DNA of 9,969 nt from Bdellovibrionales bacterium (GTDB lineage: Bacteria; Bdellovibrionota; JAFGOL01). Both the position numbers and the translations under genes were made by a program. Location: the NCBI GenBank assembly GCA_022710165.1, contig JAKLHL010000050.1, forward strand, positions 1-9,969, read 5' to 3'. How positions within the stretch are numbered: the first letter of the stretch is position 1; every line of letters starts with the position of its first letter. The notes beneath the pieces are model-generated. The model had not been told where the DNA came from and did not search any database. It saw only the letters and a program-made list of their open reading frames with translations. Below, piece after piece: positions 1 to 7,907 of this stretch.

Positions 1-900
1 GCAGTACTTGTCCCCTCCGCAATAAATAATGATGTTCTCTGCATCAAGTTCATCAAACTCATGGCCTAAACCATATTTGTAAGAAGTGTATATGAAGTTC
101 TTTATGTTGGTCTTTAAGGCATTTATGTAAGAATCGTAATAGATCTGGCGGATAGGATGAACGTCTTCTTTAGAGAGGGCGATGCTCTTTGAGTGATGTT
201 CGTTCAATAGTTCTTTCAGTCCTCCTTTCTCTGCTGAAACTGCCCTTATAAGGATGCTCTGGTAAGTCGGTACAACTTTGCTTGGTTTGCCTATAAAGAG
301 GAGGTTGCTGTATAAATAACTTATAGCTACGTTCTTTGTCTCCTGATATTTATAACGGTCTAATGTTTCTCTCCAGTATAGATAATTTATTATCGTTGTT
401 TGCATGTTCGCCAGTCGATTAAAATATCTGGATGCTTCCTTGGATCTTTTGGAGTCCTCATATTCCTTTTTGGTCTTGGCTTTAATTATCTTTGAGGCCA
501 GGAACTGCGTAAGGTCTAAAAGGTACTTGCTTAATCCGACGTTAAGTTCTGAGTCGTTGTTTAAGATCTGAGAGGCTGCTTTTAGCGACTTGTCCTCGTC
601 GATCTTATTATTGATGTTCTGCAGCTCGGCTAAGAAGTCTTTAAGGGAGGCCATGTCGTTATTGTATCTTTGCTCTAATTCAGCTTCGCCTGCTTCGTTC
701 TTTACGTCTAATATGTACTCGATCGTTTGGTCTAGATAGAACTCATCATCTGTTATTCCAGGCTGCCATACTTGGACCTCTGGCAGAGTTATCCCAAGTG
801 AGTAAGGTTCTTCTTTGTAAGGGTCGCTTTGCGCCCATCCATAATTGCTGGTCGCGATAAAGAAGAACAACACAAGTAGGGCTGTGAGCTTTCTAGCCAT
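1..900 (-). CDS. Secreted helical protein of unknown function (5' part only)
   Basis: The reading frame is open for 300 codons from ATG at 900 down to the window edge, so the C-terminus is missing. The N-terminus MARKLTALLVLFFFIATS is a typical Sec signal peptide with basic residues (R3, K4) and a hydrophobic core, probably cleaved after the WAQ at about residue 24. No lipobox cysteine is present. The mature part looks mostly alpha-helical and rich in charged residues, with likely coiled-coil stretches around residues 65-115 and 140-165. It ends in the visible part with two cysteines (YCGGDKYC). I do not recognise the family. It is transcribed divergently from the six-gene paralogue array and does not share that array's motifs. 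No GGAGG-type ribosome binding site precedes the ATG. An in-frame ATG at 924 would add eight residues (MPCSDKLF) but also lacks such a site; I prefer 900 because it gives a normal signal peptide. The product is probably periplasmic or surface-exposed. Confidence 0.85.
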   Translation of the reverse strand, partial: MARKLTALLVLFFFIATSNYGWAQSDPYKEEPYSLGITLPEVQVWQPGITDDEFYLDQTIEYILDVKNEAGEAELEQRYNNDMASLKDFLAELQNINNKIDEDKSLKAASQILNNDSELNVGLSKYLLDLTQFLASKIIKAKTKKEYEDSKRSKEASRYFNRLANMQTTIINYLYWRETLDRYKYQETKNVAISYLYSNLLFIGKPSKVVPTYQSILIRAVSAEKGGLKELLNEHHSKSIALSKEDVHPIRQIYYDSYINALKTNIKNFIYTSYKYGLGHEFDELDAENIIIYCGGDKYC

Positions 901-971
901 AAAAAGCTTATCGGAACATGGCATGGTATTCTTAATGTCTAAAATTAAGACAAATCCATGACCATAAATGC

Positions 972-1000
972 TTGAAATTACTGATGTTGCAAAATATTGT
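972..1000 (+). promoter_or_regulatory. Candidate sigma-70-like promoter for the six-gene array
   Basis: TTGAAA at 972-977 (five of six matches to TTGACA) and TATTGT at 995-1000 (four of six matches to TATAAT) are separated by exactly 17 nt. They lie about 95 nt upstream of the first gene's start. The region is AT-rich, so chance matches are expected; this is simply the best-spaced pair I found on this strand. Confidence 0.35.
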
Positions 1001-1054
1001 AAAAATTATATGTCATTTTATTGTCTTTTTGTGGACTTTTGGGGTCGTTTTAGT

Positions 1055-1075
1055 TTATTAATAGCTCTTATTAAT
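1055..1075. repeat. AT-rich direct/inverted repeat just upstream of the first array gene
   Basis: TTATTAAT occurs at 1055-1062 and again at 1068-1075, a 13-nt period. The same bases form an inverted repeat, ATTAATA at 1057-1063 and TATTAAT at 1069-1075, around a 5-nt loop. The second copy ends 6 nt before the GGAGG ribosome binding site. It could be an operator or a weak RNA hairpin affecting translation. It could equally be chance in AT-rich DNA. Confidence 0.3.
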
Positions 1076-1081
1076 GACATT

Positions 1082-1086
1082 GGAGG
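1082..1086 (+). promoter_or_regulatory. Ribosome binding site that fixes the start of P1
   Basis: GGAGG at 1082-1086 lies 8 nt before the ATG at 1095. P2, P3, P5 and P6 have the same core 7 or 8 nt before their ATGs. An in-frame ATG at 1074 lies upstream of this site and would put it inside the coding region, so 1095 is the better start. Confidence 0.85.
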
Positions 1087-1094
1087 GCCCGTCC

Positions 1095-2549
1095 ATGTTC
1101 TTGCTTTGCCTCTTGTTTAACTTATTACTAAGTCCTGTAAGTGCAGGCGATCTAGTTCCCTTTGAAGAAGTAAAAAAGAATGCTGAGAATATAATCTTAC
1201 GCACCCATGATAAAGTTCAGATCAGTCCTGATGAATTCAAGACAACTTGTGGTCAGTTGATATCTCATGTCATCGATAATCTGGGAAAAAATTCTGTAAG
1301 AAAACAATCCATAAAAGATCAAGCTACGGACGAAGATATAAAACACACCCTTTATGTTGATCAAGAGGGCTACAGGGTCATAGAGACGAAAGAGATAAGG
1401 ACCTTTGAGACGTCCATGGACCTTTTGAAGAGGATGCCCATTGAGTACTGGGGAGAGAACCTTCTTGAGAAGGTCAACAACTACGTTAACAGCGACCTCT
1501 ACAAAGCTAAAAGACTTGGTCAGGACGAGTTAAGCAGCGGAGTAAGGATATCTATCCTGACCCTTGCTTTTGAACTTTCTGACTATAATGCAAAGGGTCT
1601 GCTCCCGGGATATTATTTGGAATATTTCATTGATCACTTCTATATAAACCTCAAGCTATCTCTCTCGATGATAGCAGGCACCTACGAGGATATAGTTGAT
1701 GTTAGCGGCGGGACGAGTATCAAGAGGGTCCTTTACAAGGAAAATTTCAATAAATTGATTTGTGACATAATGGCTTCTTATTCCAGGAGCGTTCTTTTAG
1801 GTGACAGGCTACTCACAGAAACTATTTGGAAAGATATGAGTTCAGAAGGCCTGCTCTATTCTAAGAAGGACATGGATTTTGAGAAGTATTTTGGTGATGT
1901 AGAACTTGTTAACGTCAATGTTACTCCAGGTTCAGCCTATAAACTTGGGACAGAGGACCTTATGGAAGCCATAAACGCCGCCTCGAATAAATATTATTTT
2001 GATACCAGAGAAATAGACATGATCCTAAAGGATCAGGTCAAGAAGAACATACTGGACATACTTGATAAGGATGAAAAGCTCAGCACAAAAAAGAACAAGT
2101 TCAACGTTTTGGATAAAATAAACGATTACCTTCCAGAGGACCTTAAGGGAATTAATCTGGATAACGCGATAGATAACCTTGCCTGGTACATCGCCAATGT
2201 TCTAAATGGAGAGTTGGGCCAAACAGAGGACCTTCTTCTTTTTGGTGAATATACCGAGGGTGGAAGGAGCGGAGGGATTTTTGACAAGATAAGGACCATG
2301 GACAAGCCGGAGCTTGTGGGATTGTTTGGTGTCCTTGTCAGCGCTAACGGCCTTTGTGAGAGCAGGGATGTCAGGATGTCCGTTGAGAACGGTCTTAAAA
2401 TGGCGGGGATAATGAACAGATTTGGAGAGATAAAAAAGAACAGGCTTGATCCTGCTGTAATAGAGAACGGATTGAGAATGAAGTTCTCTCCATCTATGAT
2501 CGAAAAATTTAACAAGGGCGTAGACGTTCTTTCAATAAGAATAAAGTAA
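1095..2549 (+). CDS. P1: secreted paralogue-family protein, unknown function (484 aa)
   Basis: First and longest member of the array. The signal peptide MFLLCLLFNLLLSPVSA is probably cut before GDLVPFEEVKKNAENII. Landmarks shared with P3 and P6 are the EYWGENLL segment, ELSDYN, and KYFGDV at residues 264-269. The C-terminal module carries INDYLPEDL and the signature FGEYTEGGRSGGIF at residues 383-396, followed by GLCESRDV and a helical tail. The extra length over P3 and P6 lies mainly between KYFGDV and the YLP motif, a lysine- and aspartate-rich helical stretch. No catalytic motif, transmembrane helix beyond the signal, or lipobox is visible. The start at 1095 is chosen by its ribosome binding site and by alignment with P2 and P3; the ATG at 1074 would add MTLEGPS. 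Its 5' end differs from P2 and P3 at many synonymous positions. Family unrecognised; role inferred only as exported. Confidence 0.93.
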   Translation: MFLLCLLFNLLLSPVSAGDLVPFEEVKKNAENIILRTHDKVQISPDEFKTTCGQLISHVIDNLGKNSVRKQSIKDQATDEDIKHTLYVDQEGYRVIETKEIRTFETSMDLLKRMPIEYWGENLLEKVNNYVNSDLYKAKRLGQDELSSGVRISILTLAFELSDYNAKGLLPGYYLEYFIDHFYINLKLSLSMIAGTYEDIVDVSGGTSIKRVLYKENFNKLICDIMASYSRSVLLGDRLLTETIWKDMSSEGLLYSKKDMDFEKYFGDVELVNVNVTPGSAYKLGTEDLMEAINAASNKYYFDTREIDMILKDQVKKNILDILDKDEKLSTKKNKFNVLDKINDYLPEDLKGINLDNAIDNLAWYIANVLNGELGQTEDLLLFGEYTEGGRSGGIFDKIRTMDKPELVGLFGVLVSANGLCESRDVRMSVENGLKMAGIMNRFGEIKKNRLDPAVIENGLRMKFSPSMIEKFNKGVDVLSIRIK

Positions 2550-2577
2550 TTGTTTTTGTAATTAGGGAGGACCTTTT

Positions 2578-3918
2578 ATGTTTTTGGTATGTTTTATCCT
2601 TAATTTATTGTTGAGCCCCGTTAGTGCTGTCGACCTTGTGCCTTTTGAAGAAGTGAGCAAAAGAGCTGAAGCTGTTATTTCTGACATTGAGCAGGGAAAG
2701 ACCGTTGACCCAAACGAGATGAGAACGGTCTGCAACCAACTTATTGAACATGCCATGTATTCTTTGGAGCATGGCTTAGTGATGATACCAGTCCGGAACA
2801 AACCATATTCTTTCAAGTATGATGAAAAAAATTACGAGATATTTGATAAAAGCATGGCTTACTTGAAAAGGTTGCCTGTCAAGCACTGGAGTATGCAGCT
2901 TTCAGCTGGGATGTCCAATACCTTTTACAGGGTGCGTACCTGGGGGCCTGTAGAGACTGAGGGAAAGATCGCTGTTCTTGATATGACAAGACTGAAGGGC
3001 TCAAAGGCCAATATAATGCTGTTCCACTTAGCTGTAGAGCTTTCTGATTACAACAGCACGAAATATTTGCCTGATAGTTTCCTGAAATTATTCGCAAGGG
3101 AGTTCTATTCCTGCTACGGAATGTCTTCTCTGATAAGTTCAAGCCTTGATATAGTAAAAAAGATCCCAGGTGGTCAGCATGATACAAGAGACCTTGAAGA
3201 GCTTTTACTCGATGTGGTAGGCTATAATTTAAGAAAGAACCTTTTAGAGGGTGAGTCATATTATTACACTGATTATTATCTATCCAAGGTCACTATAAAG
3301 GATGATGTAGAGAAGCTTGGAGATATAATTGATTTTCAGGAATACGTCGGGGACATAGATATAGAGGATATAAAGAACACAAGTTCAAACCGTGAATTGA
3401 TCAACTCTATAAATAAAGCATCTGGTGCTGAATATTTTAATGTAGACCTTCTAGGCAAGGAATCAGAAGTTAAGGTAGATGTTCTTCAGGCCATTAATGA
3501 TTATCTTCCTGAAGAATACAGGGCAGATAACGAACAAAAAGCAGTAGATAATCTAGCGCTGTATATTGCAACAGTACTTAATGGAAAGATGGGCCCAAAA
3601 GAGGACCTGCTCCTTTTTGGTGAGTATACAGAGGGCGGGAGAAAAGGCGGCATCTTTAAAAAGATAAAGAACACGAATGTGGTAATTCTGTTAGGTGTGC
3701 TTTCAGTACCGAACGGTTTTTGCCAGACTATTGAAGTCTCAGATATAGTTCACAGTACTTTCAAAAGAATGGGTCTTATCGACAAGTCCGGATTTGCAGC
3801 AAGCAACGAGATGTTTGACCCGAATTTGATACAGAGTAAATTACAGGTCAAATTCTCTTCTAAGCTCATGAAGGCATATGAGTTGGGAGCTGTAATGTAT
3901 AGAGTGATCAAAAAGTAA
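2578..3918 (+). CDS. P2: secreted paralogue-family protein, unknown function (446 aa)
   Basis: Second member of the array, 28 nt after P1, with GGAGG at 2566-2570, 7 nt before the ATG; an in-frame TAG just upstream rules out a longer start. The signal peptide MFLVCFILNLLLSPVSA precedes VDLVPFEEVSKRAEAVI. Shared landmarks are YLKRLPVKHW, ELSDYNSTKYLP, a weaker EYVGDID at 255-261 replacing KYFGDI, INDYLPEEY, and the signature FGEYTEGGRKGGIF at 347-360. The conserved cysteine context is GFCQTIEV. Compared with P1, P3 and P6 it lacks the NLFxSEED-type block after the first helical segment, and it has unrelated sequence after the HW motif (about residues 103-135). Its first 72 nt match P3 at 68 positions, yet the proteins diverge strongly afterwards. 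Function unknown; secreted by prediction. Confidence 0.93.
   Translation: MFLVCFILNLLLSPVSAVDLVPFEEVSKRAEAVISDIEQGKTVDPNEMRTVCNQLIEHAMYSLEHGLVMIPVRNKPYSFKYDEKNYEIFDKSMAYLKRLPVKHWSMQLSAGMSNTFYRVRTWGPVETEGKIAVLDMTRLKGSKANIMLFHLAVELSDYNSTKYLPDSFLKLFAREFYSCYGMSSLISSSLDIVKKIPGGQHDTRDLEELLLDVVGYNLRKNLLEGESYYYTDYYLSKVTIKDDVEKLGDIIDFQEYVGDIDIEDIKNTSSNRELINSINKASGAEYFNVDLLGKESEVKVDVLQAINDYLPEEYRADNEQKAVDNLALYIATVLNGKMGPKEDLLLFGEYTEGGRKGGIFKKIKNTNVVILLGVLSVPNGFCQTIEVSDIVHSTFKRMGLIDKSGFAASNEMFDPNLIQSKLQVKFSSKLMKAYELGAVMYRVIKK
2599..2629 (+). repeat. 31-bp exact repeat inside P2 (copy at 3975-4005 in P3)
   Basis: Thirty-one consecutive bases in the signal-peptide coding region (LNLLLSPVSA plus one base) are identical between P2 and P3, including all leucine codons. 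The 72 nt from the ATG differ at only four positions. P1 encodes a very similar peptide with many synonymous differences, so protein constraint alone does not account for the P2/P3 identity. Confidence 0.9.
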
Positions 3919-3953
3919 ATATCTATAAGCGATATTATTTTGGAGGCCTTTTT

Positions 3954-5339
3954 ATGTTTTTGATTTGTTTTATTCTTAATTTATTGTTGAGCCCCGTTAG
4001 TGCTGCCGACCTTGTGCCTTTTGAACAGGTCAGTAAAAATGCAGATAATATAATATCCCGTATTGATCAAGGAGAAGCAGTCGATCCAAAAGAGACAGAG
4101 ACAGTTTGTCTTCAGCTTATAGATCATGTTATCGATAATCTCGGCAAGAAGGCCGTGATAAGACAGGATTCCAATCTTTTCGTGTCAGAAGAGGACAGAG
4201 AGTTCTCTACGGTGTTAGATAATGTAAGTCTAAGGATAATAGAGACAAGGGAATATAGGACCTTCAACCAAAGTTTTGCCTACTTGAAAAAGATGCCATT
4301 GGAGTTTTGGGGAGAGAACCTTTTGGCAAAATTAGACGCGAAGGTCTACAACGAGAACAATAAACATGATAGTGAACTGGCCTTTAGCGCATTTAATATT
4401 TCGGTGATGAACGTTGTGTTTGAACTGGGTGAATATAACAGCAACAGGACGCTTCCAAAGTATTTTTTAGATTTCTTTGGCCACTATTACTATAACCAGG
4501 AAGGTATGAAGCTCTCTGGTATCATTGCAGATGATGATATCGCAATGACACATGAACGGGCCGATCTTTATGGGAAGGGCTTTAGAAATCTTTTGTGCGA
4601 GATAGCGTCTTCTTATGCAAGAAGCGTTCTTTTGGAAGGTTTTGCTAACAACGGCTGTGTGAACAACGATATAAATAATTTTGGCAAGGAAGTGGATTAT
4701 AAAAAATATTTTGGGGACATAGTCTCTGCAGAGGTGACAAGAACACCAAGTAAGATAGCGCTTATGGAGACCATAAATGAAAGCTCTGGAAGCATATATT
4801 TTAATTTTGATGTAGTAGAACAGGAGGATGCTCCTATAACTTCAAAGTTCGCTCAAAAGATGGCAGAGATGAAAAAGTTCAATGCTAGTACCACAAAATT
4901 CAATATGCTTGAAAAACTTAATGAATATCTGCCTAAAGACCTTCAAGCTGATAATATGGAGAAGGCTTTGGATAACTTTGCAAAACATATTGTGAATAGT
5001 CTTGACGGTGAACTTGGTGATAAAGAAGACAGACTTTTGTTTGGTGACTATACCCAAGCTGGTCGTACCGGAGGGTTGTTTGACAGGATCAAGATGAGCA
5101 ATGATGTGGCCATGGTGGGATTGATCGGTGTGCTTGCATATGCCAACGATCTTTGTGAGAGCAGGGATGTTAATTCATCTGTTTACAGCGGATTTAAGAT
5201 CGTGGGAATAGTACAGGGTATAAACTCAATAAACAGGGATAAACTGGACCCAAAATATATACAAAAAAGACTACAATTAAAATTCTCGCCTAAAATGATG
5301 GATCTTTATGTTAAGGGCGCAGAACTCATAAGGATGTAA
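3954..5339 (+). CDS. P3: secreted paralogue-family protein, unknown function (461 aa)
   Basis: Third member, with GGAGG at 3942-3946, 7 nt before the ATG. The signal peptide MFLICFILNLLLSPVSA is followed by ADLVPFEQVSKNADNII. The full set of family landmarks is present: NLFVSEED, an EYRTF segment, EFWGENLL at 117-124, LPKYFLDFF, KYFGDI at about 251-256, LNEYLPKDL, FGDYTQAGRTGGLF at 363-376, DLCESRDV, and the tail LQLKFSPKMM. P6 has the same length and the signature at the same residue number, so these two look like the canonical full-length form. P3 resembles P1 and P6 through the middle, but its 5' end DNA resembles P2. Only 8 nt separate its stop codon from P4, which suggests translational coupling. 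No enzymatic motif is recognised. Confidence 0.93.
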   Translation: MFLICFILNLLLSPVSAADLVPFEQVSKNADNIISRIDQGEAVDPKETETVCLQLIDHVIDNLGKKAVIRQDSNLFVSEEDREFSTVLDNVSLRIIETREYRTFNQSFAYLKKMPLEFWGENLLAKLDAKVYNENNKHDSELAFSAFNISVMNVVFELGEYNSNRTLPKYFLDFFGHYYYNQEGMKLSGIIADDDIAMTHERADLYGKGFRNLLCEIASSYARSVLLEGFANNGCVNNDINNFGKEVDYKKYFGDIVSAEVTRTPSKIALMETINESSGSIYFNFDVVEQEDAPITSKFAQKMAEMKKFNASTTKFNMLEKLNEYLPKDLQADNMEKALDNFAKHIVNSLDGELGDKEDRLLFGDYTQAGRTGGLFDRIKMSNDVAMVGLIGVLAYANDLCESRDVNSSVYSGFKIVGIVQGINSINRDKLDPKYIQKRLQLKFSPKMMDLYVKGAELIRM

Positions 5340-5347
5340 GAAATATC

Positions 5348-6538
5348 ATGATAACCTTTTACCTTTTATTCTCATTGCTCTTTAGTTCAGTTACCGCTCA
5401 CGCCGAAGATGGCGTTGGAGTAGGTGAACTGGTGAACAGCCTCTTTACGGATTGTCCACTTGAAGATATTCAATCTACGGTACAACAGATAGTCTCTTCA
5501 CCAGAAGATTGGCAGAAAACACTGCTGGCCAAGCTAAGGGTCCAGGAATCTACAGACCTGAATAAATATTTTAATACTGGTGTATACGAACATAATGAAA
5601 GAATAGTAGCCGTGATGCTCGCTTTATCGGATTATTACAAGACGAATGACCTTGACCCTTCTTATATAGATTTTTTCACCATGTACCTTTTCTTTGATAT
5701 TGATGATGATGCCGTTATAAAGAAAAAGGTCGGCAGTTTCTCTTCTGAGTATAAACGCCAGGGAAAGGATGCTGAATTCTATCTAGATATGCTGTTCAGT
5801 GCTCTTAAGTTATATCTTAACGACGAGACTATAGCCATTGGCGGCGTGTTATATGAAGAGTTGGCTAAATACTATGATGGAAACCCGGAGTTCATAAAAA
5901 GACACTTTCCTCTAGGTATAAGAAGCGTTTATTTAATGAGAGGAAAAAAGATAATTAATCTTATAGATGATAGGAATAAATCCTTTGCCGAAATACAAAA
6001 GGGCAAGAACGTATCTGAGGTTAAGATGCTCCGTAAGAGGGATATCTTAATGAATGTTTATCAAAAGAAGTCTCAAGATACTTCAAAAATAATCAATATG
6101 CTTAACGCTTATCTGCCGGAACATTTAAGGTCCATGGACATCAGGGCCCTTACTGACAATTTTGCAAGGCTAATAGTACAAACCAAGGACTGTAACATAG
6201 GTACAAAAGAGCAGGAAGTATTGTTCGGTGTTGATAACAGTGGAGGGCTCTATAATTACTGGATGAAGTTCAGCGACATTGAATATAGCCAGTCAATGCT
6301 ACTCCTGTTCGGAGCTTTCATATATAAGAGCGGCCTTTTTAATGTAAGGGAGATAAGCAGGCTGGTCACTACCGCTTACATACAACTAGGAATTATATAC
6401 CAGACTGATCCACGAACCGATAAAACTGACATAAAGGTTATTGAATATAACACCGGCATAAGGTTAAACAGCTTTGCTGTTGAAAAGTACAACAAGGGCC
6501 TAGAGGCTGTAACGCTTCGTTCTGGCTCCAGGTATTAG
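5348..6538 (+). CDS. P4: divergent, shortened paralogue (396 aa)
   Basis: Fourth and most divergent member. The signal peptide MITFYLLFSLLFSSVTAHA is likely cut before EDGVGVGEL. The PFEEV mature N-terminus, the aromatic WGE block and the KYFGDI motif are absent. Retained are LSDYYKTNDLDPSYIDFF (matching LSDYN...LPxYFLDFF in its paralogues), LNAYLPEHLR (identical in P6), a damaged glycine signature FGVDNSGGLY at 293-302 that is four residues shorter and has lost the YTxxGR part, and a tail of normal length. The position of the conserved cysteine is phenylalanine here (GLFNVREI). No good GGAGG precedes the ATG; only AAGGA at 5330-5334, 13 nt away and inside the end of P3, so translation may depend on coupling to P3. 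The frame is intact and ends normally, so this is a diverged gene and not an obvious pseudogene. Confidence 0.9.
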   Translation: MITFYLLFSLLFSSVTAHAEDGVGVGELVNSLFTDCPLEDIQSTVQQIVSSPEDWQKTLLAKLRVQESTDLNKYFNTGVYEHNERIVAVMLALSDYYKTNDLDPSYIDFFTMYLFFDIDDDAVIKKKVGSFSSEYKRQGKDAEFYLDMLFSALKLYLNDETIAIGGVLYEELAKYYDGNPEFIKRHFPLGIRSVYLMRGKKIINLIDDRNKSFAEIQKGKNVSEVKMLRKRDILMNVYQKKSQDTSKIINMLNAYLPEHLRSMDIRALTDNFARLIVQTKDCNIGTKEQEVLFGVDNSGGLYNYWMKFSDIEYSQSMLLLFGAFIYKSGLFNVREISRLVTTAYIQLGIIYQTDPRTDKTDIKVIEYNTGIRLNSFAVEKYNKGLEAVTLRSGSRY

Positions 6539-6553
6539 ACACCATATATAAAT

Positions 6554-6574
6554 GGAGGACTAATTTATGTTGTT
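6554..6574 (+). repeat. Shared leader/start block of P5 (copy at 7895-7915 in P6)
   Basis: Twenty-one consecutive bases, beginning with the GGAGG core and running through ACTAATTT into the first codons, are identical at 6554-6574 and 7895-7915. Both copies carry the in-frame TAA just before the ATG. P1 to P4 have different spacer sequences between ribosome binding site and ATG. Confidence 0.85.
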
Positions 6575-7859
6575 CCTTTTAGTTTTTGTTTCCGTTTTTT
6601 CTTCATCGTATTCACAGATCTTGCCTTTTGAAGAAGTGAGCAAGAAAGCTGACGCCATTATCGCACGAATGGATGCTAATGAGCAGGTCGATCCAGAAGA
6701 ACTTAAGGAAGTCTCTCTTCATCTGATCCTGCATCTTCAGAATAATTTAGAAAAGACACCTGGCAAATACCAACCATCCCATCTTTTTTGCTCCAGGGAA
6801 GATCTTAAGAACTCTGTCGTAGTTTATGAGAAAGCCCCTTTTGCAACATTCGGTGAATTAAGGTACATAGACAGTGAGCCCTTTAAAGTATTCAAAAAAG
6901 CCATGGAGTATCTGGACAAGATACCTTTTGAACATTGGTCAGAACCATTCAATGACAGAATATCAAGCGAGGTGTTCCCGTATGGGCTGGAATATGATTT
7001 CAAGACATATCCTACGGGCAGTATCTTTACTATAGTCAATATGCTTCGATATATTGCGGCGGACAATGTATATAAGGTAAAACCGGTGATGGATGATATT
7101 GGTGAGGAAAGAGGTGATATTTTCAAGGATTGGTTAAATACGATCATTGAAATCAGGGCCATCGGTGTTTTACAAGGCAGAATATCTAATTTTGAGTATG
7201 CTCTGGAGAAGAACCTGTGGACAGCTAGAGGAAAATATCTGTCAAAATTAGAAGCTGCTGAAGTGAAGAATTTACTGGCAGCAAAGGTCATTTATGCAGA
7301 AGATCAAAGTCTTTTACCCTTTGACTCAGATGAATTGTTGCTTGAGCTTAATGATAGGGAAGAGCTATATAGAGAGGGACTAAAAGAGTTTCACAAGAAT
7401 TTTCATAAATCATATAAAGCGCCAGAAATGATCAATCAATATTTACCGGCCTATAGCAGGTCAAATAATCTTAATGTCTCCATAGATAATCTGGCAAGGC
7501 GTATAGCAGAAGACCTTGATGGTAAACTTGGTGATAAAGAGAATATACTCCTTTTTGGAGAATATACTCAACAAGGCCGTACCGGTGGGATCTTTACCTA
7601 TCTGGAAATGAAAGGGATGTACGACCTTGTCCTTTTATTCGGTGTTCTTGGATATGCCAATGGGCTTTGTGAAGAAAGGGAAGTGAGCATGACGATCTTG
7701 TCCGAATTTAAGAAGATCGGCATAATATCCACTTATGGCGATATCAAGACTGAAAAACTCGATCCAGGGTTCATGCAGGAAAATAGAAAGATCGTGTTTT
7801 CCCCAGCGATGACTAGAATGTACAATAAGGGCGTAAAGGCCATCACAATAAAAAAATAA
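6567..7859 (+). CDS. P5: secreted paralogue with an atypical middle (430 aa)
   Basis: Fifth member. GGAGG at 6554-6558 lies 8 nt before the ATG, and an in-frame TAA six bases upstream of the ATG fixes the start. The signal peptide MLFLLVFVSVFSSSYS is likely cut near SQ/ILPFEEVSKKADAII and is of the P6 type. NLEK, HLFCSREDLKNS and IPFEHWSE are recognisable, but from about residue 135 to 285 the sequence no longer follows P1, P3 and P6: ELSDYN, LPxYFLDFF and KYFGDI are missing and the region is shorter. Alignment returns at INQYLPAYSR and is strong through FGEYTQQGRTGGIF (330-343), GLCEEREV and IVFSPAM. This pattern fits a replaced or very fast-evolving central segment between conserved ends. 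Function unknown. Confidence 0.93.
   Translation: MLFLLVFVSVFSSSYSQILPFEEVSKKADAIIARMDANEQVDPEELKEVSLHLILHLQNNLEKTPGKYQPSHLFCSREDLKNSVVVYEKAPFATFGELRYIDSEPFKVFKKAMEYLDKIPFEHWSEPFNDRISSEVFPYGLEYDFKTYPTGSIFTIVNMLRYIAADNVYKVKPVMDDIGEERGDIFKDWLNTIIEIRAIGVLQGRISNFEYALEKNLWTARGKYLSKLEAAEVKNLLAAKVIYAEDQSLLPFDSDELLLELNDREELYREGLKEFHKNFHKSYKAPEMINQYLPAYSRSNNLNVSIDNLARRIAEDLDGKLGDKENILLFGEYTQQGRTGGIFTYLEMKGMYDLVLLFGVLGYANGLCEEREVSMTILSEFKKIGIISTYGDIKTEKLDPGFMQENRKIVFSPAMTRMYNKGVKAITIKK
6654..6691 (+). repeat. 38-bp exact repeat inside P5 (copy at 7998-8035 in P6)
   Basis: Thirty-eight consecutive bases encoding AIIARMDANEQV plus two bases are identical between P5 and P6. A second exact run of 26 bases (6609-6634 and 7953-7978) covers YSQILPFEE. 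Over the first 41 codons the two genes differ at only about 12 positions plus one codon insertion in P6. Beyond about codon 45 the similarity collapses to ordinary distant-paralogue level. Confidence 0.9.
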
Positions 7860-7880
7860 AAGATATTAGTGGTTAGTAGT

Positions 7881-7899
7881 GTTCCCATGGAACAGGAGG
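7881..7899 (+). promoter_or_regulatory. Small hairpin abutting the P6 ribosome binding site
   Basis: GTTCC (7881-7885), loop CAT, GGAAC (7889-7893) form a perfect 5-bp stem directly followed by the P6 site AGGAGG at 7894-7899, 8 nt before the ATG. This is the longest gap in the array (48 nt). The stem is short and may have no function. It lacks a T-run, so it does not look like a terminator. Confidence 0.3.
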
Positions 7900-7907
7900 A
7901 CTAATTT

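Larger units (their letters stand above)
901..1094. other. Divergent intergenic region
   Basis: This AT-rich gap separates the leftward secreted-protein gene from the rightward array and must hold the promoters for both. I see one reasonable promoter for the rightward genes (listed separately) and several short inverted or direct repeats. One is TCTTAA at 930-935 pairing with TTAAGA at 945-950; another is an AT-rich repeat at 1055-1075. I could not place a convincing promoter for the leftward gene. No RNA gene is recognisable here. Confidence 0.7.

Noticed and set aside
1074..1094. Upstream ATG at 1074 as the start of P1
   Set aside because: It would place the GGAGG ribosome binding site inside the coding sequence and add MTLEGPS before a signal peptide that otherwise aligns exactly with P2 and P3. 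No ribosome binding site precedes 1074.
2241..2282. Glycine-rich signature as a nucleotide-binding P-loop
   Set aside because: The FGEYTxxGRxGGIF pattern lacks the GxxxxGK[ST] order and the proteins are exported, so an ATP or GTP binding loop is not supported.
2126..2515. Minus-strand open frame of 129 codons inside P1 (and similar ones at 2562-2816, 2879-3259, 4842-5057, 6824-7291, 7901-8227, 8763-9059)
   Set aside because: All lie antisense to clearly conserved coding regions, have no ribosome binding site or family resemblance, and follow from the codon bias of the plus-strand genes.
7881..7893. GTTCC-CAT-GGAAC hairpin as a transcription terminator between P5 and P6
   Set aside because: The stem is only 5 bp and is followed by the P6 ribosome binding site, with no T-run.
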